Assembly (NCBI GenBank): GCA_049999805.1
Contig: JBNGIO010006162.1
Coordinates: 192,110-247,581, forward strand
Direction: 5' to 3'
DNA: 55,472 nucleotides
Source of the DNA: Folioceros fuciformis
Taxonomy: Eukaryota; Anthocerotophyta; Anthocerotopsida; Anthocerotales
The position numbers and the translations under genes were made by a program. Shown here piece after piece: positions 44,127 through 53,290 of this stretch; the stretch's first letter is position 1; every line of letters begins with the position of its first letter. The notes below the pieces were generated by a model, which saw only the letters and a list, made by a program, of their open reading frames with translations, was not told where the DNA came from and did not search any database.

Positions 44127-44771
44127 CTACCTTCTTAGACGATTGCGCCTACAGGATAGAGGCAACCAAAAGTGGTCAACTTCATGGATCCTGCACAACA
44201 AAGTTGAATGAGTTATTCGCCACATGATGGTCTTGCGGAGCACCTTAGCTTCTGCTTCTGTAGCTCGAAGTTGCTCGACGGTAGGGAGCCTGAACTTCTT
44301 GGCGTAAAATGCTCTCGATACATAGCCGTATTTCCCCCTTGCTGAGAGCAGATTGTTGGACGTCTGTGCACTTACGAGGTAAGCAAGTCAACACTACCAT
44401 TTCGTTTGTCACTCCAGGTTCAAGTAACTGAGATCACGCGCATTCCCATTCCAAAGACGGAAACGAATGCAGTACCTGCCACCTGCTCACAGCGTCTTCA
44501 GTTACGGGTCCGAAAAATCCTGAAGGCTCCTCCGTCAGGTAGCCCTGGCGTTCAACAGCTAACCAACTCAGTCCTTCGTACCCCAAGAGAGAAAAGGCCA
44601 AAAAGAAAGAGGAACTATGAGAGGAAAAGAGACAACCTCATGCCTCAGGTGTTGTTGGAGACAGGCCACATCCCCCCCATAGCTGCCTTGACTAAGGTCT
44701 CGGTAGAAATAGCAGAATTTCCCCTCGCTTCGATCGTCTGTCATTTCTTCCATAAACAGCCACAGTGTGCG
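44127..44771 (-). CDS. Peptidoglycan-binding-like domain protein, 3' exons (partial model)
   Basis: Three exons join in phase: 44771-44637, 44544-44476 and 44363-44127 (stop at 44127-44129). The junction of the first two rebuilds a PG_binding_1 fold: LSQGSYGGDVACLQQHLRHE then GYLTEEPSGFFGPVTEDAVS followed by RWQ, matching the pattern LxxGSxGxDVxxLQxxLxxxGYL...GxFGPxTxxAVxxWQ. Exon three continues TSNNLLSARGKYGYVSRAFY and a helical RLPTVEQLRATEAEAKVLRK, ending in a basic tail. PGBDs occur in plant plastid proteins such as the PTAC5 type and in matrix metalloproteinases; no zinc-finger or protease motif is visible here. The 5' exons were not resolved; a candidate first exon with a Ser/Arg-rich start (MSARFELSTGRRFQIRSF) lies near 45143. 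The C-terminal end after IMWRIT may also be spliced differently. Confidence 0.6.
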
Positions 44772-46277
44772 CTACAAGAAATCAGGTCAACACAGCAGAA
44801 TCAGCACCACACCAGCCGGGGCCTTGCGTAGACTGGAGAACAGCGAAGTTTCCGGAGCACTGCTCAAGGGTGAACTACGGGGGGAACGAGTGGAAATTCA
44901 ACGAGCAAACAGGCTAAGTAGCATGAAGCTCACCCGGACAAATACCTTGTTACAAAAGTGTAAAAGAAGCCAACAGGCTTTTGGCTAGATTGACAATCCA
45001 GAGCGGTAACAATTCACGTCCGCCAGCCAAAGACTTGACGTTGCAACGCCAAGACTCCAGCTCACTACGCGCTACACTCTCAGCGAGGAACAAGAAACAA
45101 AAGACCTAATCTGGAATCTCCGCCCAGTGCTCAATTCAAATCTCGCGGACATTCTCCGGCCAGACGCCAGCTGACATTAGGAGAGGAGAAAAATCCTCCT
45201 CCTAAGCCTTCAAACCGCGAGAAATGGCTACACCACTGCACAGCACCGAGCTCGCCTGAATGCGGATGCTTGTCCAAACAGCGACGGATGCCGTTCTTGC
45301 TCCATTCTTCAGCAGGCAGAAAAATACTTTGAGCTCCAGAAAACTCCAAAGAGAAGCGAGTGAAAGCCGTCAACGACACACAACACACGATCTCTTTGAA
45401 CACGGCAAGGAAGCAGCACAGAGCACAGCGAGAGCACGGTAGCATCTGTCACGCACAGTAGAAAAGAGGAGAGCAAACTTTTCTCAAGGAAGCGCTGGGA
45501 GTTTGAAGCGTCTATCTTTTGCCAGTTTTGCCAGCTTTTCCTCCAACGGCTACAAAGTCGCTGGGATTCAATTTTAAATCAAAGGACGTCCTTCCTCCGG
45601 GTCGTCAGCCGGTCACTGGTTACCAGCGTTTGAGGTGTTTTTAGGTGAGCTCATACTAACCGTAAGAGGCCGGCATTACGGCAGAAGGACATACATGTAC
45701 GTATGCATTAATGTCCGTGGAATCTCAGGCATGCGATCGAGTACAGATATGCGTATAAAAAATTAAAGTTTTAATGTGTCTTCTAGACCTTCCGTTTGTC
45801 CGTATGTAGCACAGATAGGTCTCTAGAAGCAAGTCATGCGGGTGTTGGAGCAAGGAAACTGACAGTCTCTTGCACAACACAACACATTCCATCTTCCTCA
45901 ATCTTCGACGATCAACGGCGAGGCATTAGAAAGTGTGCTGTGCGCTGGAAGTCGATCTGTGTTCTTTCAATGGTCGATGAGATTATGTCCGGATGGATAG
46001 AAACCCTACACAACGTCTATCTTCGATGACATCAGTTAAACAACGATGAATCCTGAAGGGCTGGAATCATGGAAACAAGAGAACAAGGGAAAGAGAACGA
46101 TGACATCTCGTGTGCTTTTGTTTGGTGCCCACTGCCCATGGTGTAGTCAAGAATCGATGCAAAGCAGATGTAATTCCTTTCAAAGAGCGTGGAATATACA
46201 AAAACATGGACATGCCTGCAGATTATGGTAGTGGTGAGCTACCATGAGGACAAAAATTGGAAGACGAGAAGCTGCAC
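44772..46277. other. Region upstream of the PGBD gene and downstream of the first LHCII gene
   Basis: The left part (to about 45450) should hold the 5' exon(s) and promoter of the PGBD gene on the minus strand; a 104-codon frame from an ATG at 45445 has no recognised domain. From 45500 to 46277 I see no gene; the last 50-100 bases are probably the LHCII 3' UTR. Confidence 0.4.
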
Positions 46278-47087
46278 CTAAGCTCCAGGAGTGAAGTTGG
46301 TGGCATAAGCCCAGGCATTGTTCACACCGGGATCAGCCAAGTGATCAGAGAGGTTCTCAATGGGGCCCTTTCCGGTGACGATGGCCTGGACGAAGAAACC
46401 GAACATGGAGAACATGGCCAGGCGTCCGTTTTTGAGCTCCTTCACCTTCAGCTCAGCGAAGGTGTCGGGGTCGTCGGCCAGACCCAACGGGTCGAAGGAG
46501 CCTCCGGGGTACAGGGGGTCGCTCACCTCGCCCAAGGGTCCTCCAGCAACCCGGTAAGCCTCCACAGCGCCCATGAGGATCACCTGGGAAGCCCAGATTG
46601 CCAGAATGCTCTGAGCGTGAACCAGGCTCGGGTTCCCCAGATAATCCAGCCCGCCCTGAGCGAAGATCTGAGACCCAGCCTTGAACCACACGGACTCGCC
46701 GAAGGTGACTCCGCTCCTGGCCAGAATCTCGGGGGTGATGCAACCCAGAGCTCCCAGCATCGCCCACCGGGCATGAATCACCTCCAGCTCCCGGTTCCTG
46801 GCGAATGTCTCGGGATCGGCAGATAGTCCGGCGGTGTCCCAGCCGTAGTCGCCTGGAAACTCTCCCTTCAGGTACGATGGAGTCTCGACGGAGAAGGGTC
46901 CCAGCCACAGAGGCCGGTCGGCACCGTACCAGACGCTGGAGCTGGACTTGGCAGCCGCTCGCGACTTTCTCATCTGGAGCTTGGACTCGCTGCTGCCCGC
47001 GGCATCCAGGATCTCGCTGCGCTGCTTGAAGACGGTTTGCCCTGCCAGGGCAGCGCTGGAGACGCATGCAGTGGCGGTGGCGGCCAT
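46278..47087 (-). CDS. Light-harvesting chlorophyll a/b protein of LHCII (gene 1 of 3)
   Basis: An intronless 269-aa LHCII apoprotein of Lhcb1/Lhcb2 type, imported into plastids and assembled in thylakoids as the main photosystem II antenna. The start is the ATG at 47087 ([16 protein letters not shown]). The transit peptide is about 36 residues, and the mature start [12 protein letters not shown] carries an RKS site, the place of the state-transition phosphorylation. The trimerisation motif WYGADR is intact. Helix B is [16 protein letters not shown], the middle helix follows [20 protein letters not shown], and helix A is [19 protein letters not shown], with the ion-paired Glu/Arg ligands present. 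The C-terminus is ATNFTPGA. It differs from genes 2 and 3 at [23 protein letters not shown] and DPGVNNAW. Confidence 0.96.
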   Translation of the reverse strand: MAATATACVSSAALAGQTVFKQRSEILDAAGSSESKLQMRKSRAAAKSSSSVWYGADRPLWLGPFSVETPSYLKGEFPGDYGWDTAGLSADPETFARNRELEVIHARWAMLGALGCITPEILARSGVTFGESVWFKAGSQIFAQGGLDYLGNPSLVHAQSILAIWASQVILMGAVEAYRVAGGPLGEVSDPLYPGGSFDPLGLADDPDTFAELKVKELKNGRLAMFSMFGFFVQAIVTGKGPIENLSDHLADPGVNNAWAYATNFTPGA

Positions 47088-47330
47088 AGCTCTGGAGGGT
47101 GACGTTCCGGTCTGTGGCTTTAAGAAGGAACAGGGAGCAGGGACTGGAAGACGCCGGAGCCGGGAGTTGGCTTGTGCTGGATGCTTTGTAGGATGGCTCG
47201 CCGATGTGAGCCACGCGGCAGTAACGGAGGCTTGCTGCTGTGTCGAGCGTCTCATTGGCTGATCAATTTGCAGCTGATGAGGATTGGCGCCCGTTAAGCA
47301 GCATTCTCCGCACACCAAACGCTTATCTCG
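47088..47330 (-). promoter_or_regulatory. Promoter of LHCII gene 1 with a block shared with gene 2
   Basis: Read on the minus strand, the order is GATAAG (47327-47322, an I-box type light-response motif), GGCGCC, TCATCAGCT, CAGCCAATGAG with a CCAAT box (around 47258-47254), GCCGCGTGGCTCA (47221-47207) and CCTACAAAGCATCC (about 47193-47180), which stands about 100 bases before the ATG where a TATA-type core would be expected. The same elements in the same order lie upstream of gene 2. Confidence 0.7.
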
Positions 47331-48356
47331 GGCTGGAACTTCTCTGTCCTTTGATCCGTGGAGCAGTAAGAGGAGACAGTGGTAAATCAGCGTTTTGTCG
47401 CTCTTGGTCGTCTCCAGGTCGGCATGATGTGTTCAGTGGACTGACACATGATTCGTAGCGTGCATTGGGATTGCAATGGATTGCGGAAGCTACGTTCTCG
47501 GGCGACGTGCGGGGTCCATCCTTACCAGCCTACGAGCGGCCAGGCTTTCAAGAGGTTGAGGTTTCCTTGTTGGGTCAGCAGACCTGCAGCTTTCTGGTGG
47601 TCCTTGCGAGTTCCACACTCTGGTTGCTGGAACTGGGACCGCGAGACGCGAGCATGCCGAGTGCAGATCCTCATTCCTCACTTTTAGTACATGTGCTGCC
47701 TAAAGTGTAGGCTTCGAGGACGACTTGCAGTGGTCTCTTCGAGCTGTGTGTGTGCAACTGGGCCGTCAATGATGGACGGGTCAAGGGGTTGTGAGAGAGC
47801 CTGTGCGTGGTTACAGAATTCATCTCTCACTCCCACATTTTAGCAACATCAGGAGATTCATGGATGATCGACAAAGAATTCAAGGATGTGCTGTCACAGT
47901 AGTCTTGATGGCACTGCGTTTCGAGCAACGAGCATTCAACAAGTCTTGAGCCAAGATTTCAGCACTGCAGTCATTCAACAAGTGTCGTGACAGAATTCAG
48001 CATTGCATTGTCTGAAGGAAGCTGAGGAAAATGCCACGGGGCTGGGGTCTTAAAGAGTGGTATCAGAGTTCGTGCAGCTCGCACGAGTTCTCTGTTGCCA
48101 GAGAAGTTTGATCAGGAAGCAGTATCACCAGCGAAGGTCCTCGACACAATTCTTTGGGGAGGACATTCACATCATTCTGTCCACGAACGTGCTTCTCTTG
48201 TTTGAACAAAGGGTACTACAGAGGACATTGCACAGAACACAGCCCAGCAAGTTTCCATTAAATGATCACGTAATGTACAACTGGCATCTCTAGATCATGG
48301 TGGTCTGCTGCCAGGAGAACGAGCTGAATCTGGAGAACAACAGAGAAGGACTAGAC
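47331..48356. other. Intergenic DNA between LHCII genes 1 and 2
   Basis: No gene. A distal segment at about 47570-47715 shares phrases with the region upstream of gene 2 (CAGCAGACCTGCAGCTT and ACATGTGCTG...TAGGC), so the duplicated unit extends at least 600 bases upstream of the genes. TGGTATCAGAG at 48058-48068 matches a Copia primer-binding site and may mark a retrotransposon relic. Confidence 0.5.
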
Positions 48357-49160
48357 TTAAGCACCGGGGGTGAAGTTGGTGGCATATGCCCACGCGTTGT
48401 TGACTGTGGGATCCGCCAGGTGGTCGGAAAGGTTCTCGATGGGGCCCTTTCCGGTGACAATGGCCTGGACATAAAACCCAAACATGGAGAACATGGCCAG
48501 CCGCCCATTCTTGAGCTCCTTCACCTTGAGCTCAGCGAAGGTGTCGGGATCGTCAGCCAAGCCCAAGGGGTCGAACGAGCCTCCAGGGTAGAGGGGATCG
48601 CTCACCTCTCCCAAGGGTCCTCCTGCCACACGGTAAGCCTCCACGGCTCCCATGAGGATCACCTGGCTAGCCCAAATGGCCAGAATGCTCTGAGCGTGAA
48701 CCAGGCTCGGGTTGCCCAAGTAATCCAGCCCGCCCTCGGCGAAAATCTGAGATCCAGCCTTGAACCACACGGACTCCCCGAACGAAACTCCGTTCCTGGC
48801 CAGCAGCTCGGGGGTGACGCAACCCAATGTTCCCAGCATCGCCCATCGAGCGTGGATCACCTCCAGCTCCCGGTTCCTGGCGAAGGTCTCAGGATCGGCG
48901 GACAATCCGGCAGTGTCCCAGCCGTAGTCGCCTGGGAACTCTCCCTTCAGGTAAGAGGGGGTCTCGCCGGAGAAGGGTCCCAGCCACAGCGGCCTGTCGG
49001 CCCCGTACCAGATGGAGCTGGAGCTGGAGCCGGCCGACTTCCTCATCTGGAGCTTAGACTCAGCGTTGCCAGCGGCATTCAGGATCTCGCTTCGCTGCCT
49101 AAAGACAGTCTGCCCTGCGAGGGCAGAGCTGGAAGCACATGCTGTAGCTGTGGCAGCCAT
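48357..49160 (-). CDS. Light-harvesting chlorophyll a/b protein of LHCII (gene 2 of 3)
   Basis: An intronless 267-aa copy with the same plan as gene 1: transit peptide [20 protein letters not shown], mature start [17 protein letters not shown], helix [17 protein letters not shown], ligand helix [20 protein letters not shown]-terminus ATNFTPGA. Its protein is closer to gene 3 than to gene 1 ([29 protein letters not shown] are shared with gene 3), although it shares intronlessness and promoter elements with gene 1. All chlorophyll-binding motifs are intact, and nothing suggests loss of function. Likely strongly light-regulated from its promoter block. Confidence 0.96.
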   Translation of the reverse strand: MAATATACASSSALAGQTVFRQRSEILNAAGNAESKLQMRKSAGSSSSSIWYGADRPLWLGPFSGETPSYLKGEFPGDYGWDTAGLSADPETFARNRELEVIHARWAMLGTLGCVTPELLARNGVSFGESVWFKAGSQIFAEGGLDYLGNPSLVHAQSILAIWASQVILMGAVEAYRVAGGPLGEVSDPLYPGGSFDPLGLADDPDTFAELKVKELKNGRLAMFSMFGFYVQAIVTGKGPIENLSDHLADPTVNNAWAYATNFTPGA

Positions 49161-49380
49161 GGCTCTGCAGCTTGACTTCGCAAATTCGAAAAGACAAGCA
49201 GCAATGGCAAAGGAAAGCGGGGAAAGCAGGCGTAGAGAAAACAGGCTATGCTGGATGCTTTGTAGGCTGGGTCGCCGAGGTGAGCCACGCGGCAGGGAAC
49301 CAAGGTTGCTCCTCTCTCCACCACCTCATTGGCTGCTCAATCTGGAGTTGATGAGATGGGCGCCCTCTCTTATCAGCGTT
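49161..49380 (-). promoter_or_regulatory. Promoter of LHCII gene 2 with a block shared with gene 1
   Basis: Read on the minus strand: GATAAG (49374-49369), GGCGCC, TCATCAACT, CAGCCAATGAG (CCAAT around 49332-49328), GCCGCGTGGCTCA (49295-49281) and CCTACAAAGCATCC (about 49266-49253), about 95 bases before the ATG. The order and spacing match gene 1, while the sequence between elements has drifted. Confidence 0.7.
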
Positions 49381-50159
49381 CAGCGCTGCAGCGAATATCT
49401 CGCATTGTGTTATCCATTGATCTGACGTACATCAACGGTAGACGGAGGTAAGTCCTGTAGTCTCGTTGCTCTTGTTGGCCTCATCCGGCTCGGTTATGGA
49501 AAAATGTGGGCCAGCAGACCTGCAGCTTCCTACTGACCCGGCAAGTTCGGTGCCATTTGTTTCCCATGTCTGGATCTGACTCAGGACAGATTCTCTCCTC
49601 AAGCATGTGCTGTCCAAATGGTAGGCCCCAAGACAACTTGTGGTGCACACAGCAGCTAGGGAGTTCGAACAAAGAGGACAGTAGAGTGCCTGAATGATTC
49701 ATAGCTGGCATAGAGTTCTCCAACGTCAGAACGTTGTAACAGTACAAGAGCCATCTCTTCACTTGAGGGTTGCAAGGTTAAGGCTAGATCTTTGATCTTT
49801 AAACTTCAATCTACTGCCTCCACGGTCAACTTGAGTGAAGAAGTGCTTTCACCGTGAACAGTTGAACTCATGACGAGTATCAGAACCAGTAGCTACTGAC
49901 ATGATCCCTCAGGGTCAACTTTCAGCAACTCACAATGCAGCGAAACAGTGACATCAGGAAGGATGGCTCGAGACAGAAAAGAATCAAGGAACCTGACCTT
50001 CCTTTCCGATGTGTGTTTTCTTGTTGCACACAATGGTGAGGAACAAGATGGCAAAGAACACGATCGAGCAGATTTCTTTTCCATGAACACGTAATGTACA
50101 TTTGGCAGCACTGCTAAGTGTGGTAGGCAGCGAGAAGATACAACAGAAATGCCCGACAC
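49381..50159. other. Intergenic DNA between LHCII genes 2 and 3
   Basis: No gene. The segment at about 49500-49640 carries the distal phrases shared with the region upstream of gene 1. The last 100 bases are probably the 3' UTR of gene 3. Confidence 0.5.
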
Positions 50160-51051
50160 TTAAGCGCCGGGAGTGAAGTTGGTGGCGTAAGCCCACGCGT
50201 TGTTGACGGTGGGATCCGCCAAGTGATCGGAGAGGTTCTCGATGGGGCCCTTTCCAGTGACGATGGCCTGGACGTAGAACCCAAACATGGAGAACATGGC
50301 CAGGCGCCCGTTCTTCAGCTCCTTCACCTTGAGCTCAGCGAAGGTATCGGGATCGTCGGCCAGACCCAACGGGTCGAAGGAGCCTCCGGGGTACAGAGGG
50401 TCGCTCACCTCTCCCAACGGTCCACCAGCGACGCGGTAAGCCTCCACAGCTCCCATGAGGATCACCTGGGTAGCCCAGATTGCCAGAATGCTCTGGGCGT
50501 GTACCAGGCTCGGGTTTCCCAGATAATCCAGTCCGCCCTGGGCGAAAATCTGAGACCCAGCCTTGAACCACACGGACTCTCCGAACGAGACCCCGTTCCT
50601 GGCCAGCAGCTCGGGGGTGACGCAACCCAACGTTCCCAGCATCGCCCACCGGGCATGAATCACCTCCAGCTCCCGGTTCCTGGCGAATGTTTCGGGATCG
50701 GCAGACAATCCGGCAGTGTCCCAGCCGTAGTCGCCGGGGAATTCTCCCTTGAGATACGACGGCGTCTCCCCGGCGAAGGGTCCCAGCCACAGAGGCCGGT
50801 CCGCACCGTACCTGCAAGACGGGAGCAATGCCGGTCAGCATTCAGAATAACACCATCGCCCAGATCGATATCCCCAACAAATCCAGACCGACGAAGAAAA
50901 CCCACCAAATACTTGAGCTGGATCCGGCCGACTTCCTCATCTGCAGCTTCGCCTCCCCGGCGCCGGCCGCTTTCAGGATCTCGCTGCGCTGCCTAAAGAC
51001 GCTCTGCCCTCCCAGACCGGCGCTTGAAGCGCATGCTGTGGCCGCGGCCAT
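50160..51051 (-). CDS. Light-harvesting chlorophyll a/b protein of LHCII (gene 3 of 3, one intron)
   Basis: Exons 51051-50906 and 50811-50160 join in phase through a 94-nt GT-AG intron that splits the Trp codon of the trimerisation motif WYGADR. The product is 265 aa. Transit peptide [19 protein letters not shown], mature start [28 protein letters not shown], helix [52 protein letters not shown] and C-terminus ATNFTPGA. All ligand motifs are intact. The intron is absent from genes 1 and 2. The upstream region (51052-51400) lacks the shared promoter block, having only a GGATAGG and a CATACAAATG at about 51174-51183. Confidence 0.96.
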
Positions 51052-51660
51052 GGCTGCGTTGCTCCAACAGGGCGGACACGGAGACGGAAGCAGAAGATCT
51101 AGAGCGGGATCGAACACGGGCAACGCACAAGGCAACAACAAGTGTTCTGGATCCAGGGAGGGGAGAGGCAGTCTCATTTGTATGCACCAGATGTGATAAA
51201 CCGGACTCCGAGATTTCCGAGTCCTATCCAACCAGGATGCAAGAGCAGCAGCAGCAGCATCAGCATCAGCAGGAGGCTCCTCATCGTCACTGAATGTCTT
51301 TCTTCTCCCGTAGCCTACCAACATTATCAAACAAGGGTGATAGCCCAGCTGTGTCTCAACAAGTGTTTAATTACCGGACCTTGTCTTAACTTGAGTCTGA
51401 CTAATTGTGGTTAGTTAACCTAATCCAGCTTTAGTTAGCTGCACTCGTGCTTGCAGTTATCTGTCATGTCACAATCGTCCTCTATAAAATAATATATATG
51501 CCTTATTCATATTTTTATTTTTATTTATTAAAGAAATATATTTTAAAACATATAAAATACTATATGTGTTATTACTACCTTGCCTTTCATAGATCTAACA
51601 TATGTCTTCTTAAATATATAAATCATTATGTATCTCTCATTTCAAGTCATGAACCAATTC
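51052..51660. promoter_or_regulatory. Upstream region of LHCII gene 3 and AT-rich transition
   Basis: Bases 51052-51250 should contain the 5' UTR and promoter of gene 3; no CCAATGAG block is found. A CAG/CAT trinucleotide-rich tract lies at 51248-51275. From 51480 the DNA becomes very AT-rich. A 21-base segment at 51402-51422 around GGTTAGTTAACC recurs inside the Copia LTR. Confidence 0.4.
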
Positions 51661-51830
51661 AAGGTTTAGGGCTAAGCAAATTTCTTGGCTTTAGAGATCA
51701 CTAACTTTTATAGAAGGTTTAAGGTTAGGAGTTTTCTTGGCTTTGGAGATCACCAAGGTTTAGGGTTAGGAGTTTTCTTGGGCTTAGGGTTTAGGGGCTT
51801 TGGAGACCACCAAGTTTTATAGAGCAAAAC
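51660..51830. repeat. Degenerate repeats containing telomere-like GGTTTAGGG words
   Basis: Three imperfect units of about 55 bases contain GGTTTAGGG or GGTTTAAGG, then GGAGTTTTCTTGG and GGCTTTGGAGATCACCAA. The TTTAGGG words resemble decayed plant telomere repeats embedded in a tandem unit. Confidence 0.7.
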
Positions 51831-52023
51831 AAGCATCATTTCATACTTGAGAATAAGTAAGTGAGTCCTGCGCCCTTCGAGGTTGTAATGAGGTTCATTG
51901 CGTGAACAAAGTCCTTGGTCTTTAAAGTTGCAAATCATTTTTAACTTATAGAGCTATAGAATCATCTTACTTGTCGGAACTTGAACTCATGTTGTCATAG
52001 GAGATTAAATTTTGTGATCAAAC

Positions 52024-52623
52024 ATGGTGGATACAATGCATTCTTATGCATCAAAAGTTGAGACGGAGGGCGAGGAAGAACTAGATCATGAAGAAGCTCG
52101 AAGACTTCTAAGGCTTGCTCGACAGAAACAAGCAACAAACAACCTTCAAGAAGCAGTTGCCTTACTACATCAAGTCCTACAACTCCAAGCCAACTCCCAA
52201 TATGTCCAGCAACTATGTGCAATTTTCGAGGTAGAGATTGCAGCAAGAGTAGTAGCAGCCACCAACATGGAACGCTACGGGTATATTCTCAACATCAACC
52301 CATATGCAGATGACCAAGTAGTCATTGCACAATATAGAAAGTTAGCTTTGAAGTTACATCCAGACAAGAATAAACATGAAGGAGCAGAAAACGCATTCAA
52401 ATTGATTTTGGAGGCAAAGGACGGTATTCTTGCAAAAAAAAATGCGAAGGATTTTCTGTTGAGGGTTGACCGTGAAGTTAAGGTTAAAGAGCGTGAAGTT
52501 AAGGTTGGTAGGAGTAATCCTATTAAAAACAAAAATAAGATGAAAAGAAAAAAACAAAAGGTCTTGGATTGCAGCTATCCATTGCATGGTCGAGGAGGAC
52601 ATTGTCGCAAATGTGGCATGTAA
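52024..52623 (+). CDS. Short J-domain (DnaJ-like) protein, intronless
   Basis: A 199-aa frame from an ATG. Residues 20-78 are a helical segment (HEEARRLLRLARQKQATNNL and on) equivalent to the N-terminal helices of plant J proteins with DUF3444. A J domain follows (about 84-150): YILNINPYADDQVVIAQYRK, then LALKLHPDKN with an intact HPD at 112-114, and AFKLILEAKDGIL. HPD stimulates Hsp70 ATPase. The C-terminus is lysine-rich and ends CSYPLHGRGGHCRKCGM; DUF3444 is absent. The usual family is several times longer, so this is either a truncated derivative or a small co-chaperone. Its AT-rich codon use differs from the GC-rich genes to the left, and it lies among telomere-like and LINE-like repeats. 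The frame is undamaged, which argues for recent or ongoing function. Confidence 0.7.
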   Translation: MVDTMHSYASKVETEGEEELDHEEARRLLRLARQKQATNNLQEAVALLHQVLQLQANSQYVQQLCAIFEVEIAARVVAATNMERYGYILNINPYADDQVVIAQYRKLALKLHPDKNKHEGAENAFKLILEAKDGILAKKNAKDFLLRVDREVKVKEREVKVGRSNPIKNKNKMKRKKQKVLDCSYPLHGRGGHCRKCGM

Positions 52624-52784
52624 ATGAATTGTTGCTTAATCTCATCTTTGGTCGGTAGGATTTTCTATCTTTTTTAATTATATATATTACTCAATAATAT
52701 ATTAAATTCTATATTTATTCTATTTTATTTCTTAAAAACTATTTACTATTCTCGAAACAAAAGGCCTACCTACAACCGTTTAAA

Positions 52785-52867
52785 GGGTTTAGGGTTTAGG
52801 GTTTAGGGTTTTACCCTAAACCCTTAACCCTTAAACCCTTAAACCCTTAAACCCTTAAACCCTTAAA
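52785..52867. repeat. Interstitial telomere-type repeats, head to head
   Basis: Starts with about three and a half copies of TTTAGGG on the plus strand, switches at about 52811-52814 to CCCTAAA, then continues as about six copies of the variant CCCTTAAA. This gives an inverted (G-strand then C-strand) structure, unlike a simple chromosome end. Confidence 0.9.
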
Positions 52868-53059
52868 CTGGTATGTATGTCTTATTACCATCTTGGTTTT
52901 CATATTCCATGGGAAGACGGCTAGGATGTCGACAGCCTTTCATTAACTTCCAAATAGTAGATGTTTACCATTGGTTGGTTCACTAGTAGAAAACCAATCA
53001 ACCCAAGTTGATGGCTCCGAGGTTGAGGATATTCCTTCAGTGTTAGAAAGTTGCTATTA

Positions 53060-53290
53060 AACTTTTATGGTCAGCCGTAGGCATTCCTCCTAAGGTCAGG
53101 ATTATTGTTTGGTGCGTCTTCTACGCATGCTTGCCAAATGCAAACCATTAGGATGGTTTGTGGGCAGGTGCAAAGCAGGAATCTTGCAAGCTAAGCAATG
53201 TTGGCGCCTCCCACAAAAGCAATCATATGTTCTTTCATTATGAGTATGCTGAACAGGTGCAGGGAGAGGTTACAAGAATGGTTAAAGACA
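53060..53290 (+). pseudogene. Remnant of a LINE-type retrotransposon (zf-RVT region)
   Basis: One frame reads LWSAVGIPPKVRIIVWCVFY then ACLPN, matching the zf-RVT motif after the reverse transcriptase of plant LINEs (usual form WxxxxPPKVRIFLWRALHxxLPT). Further on, a NHMFFHYEY-like piece matches the HxxxxC part. Stops interrupt the frame, and reverse transcriptase itself is not visible. Only a short 3' fragment survives. Confidence 0.55.

Noticed and set aside
44127-44771. Assignment of the PGBD gene to PTAC5
   Set aside because: PTAC5 has long charged repeats and a DnaJ-type zinc finger; neither is visible here, so only the domain is named.
48297-49175. Plus-strand open frames of up to 292 codons across the LHCII genes
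   Set aside because: They are the antisense frames of strongly codon-biased LHCII genes and recur in all three copies for that reason.
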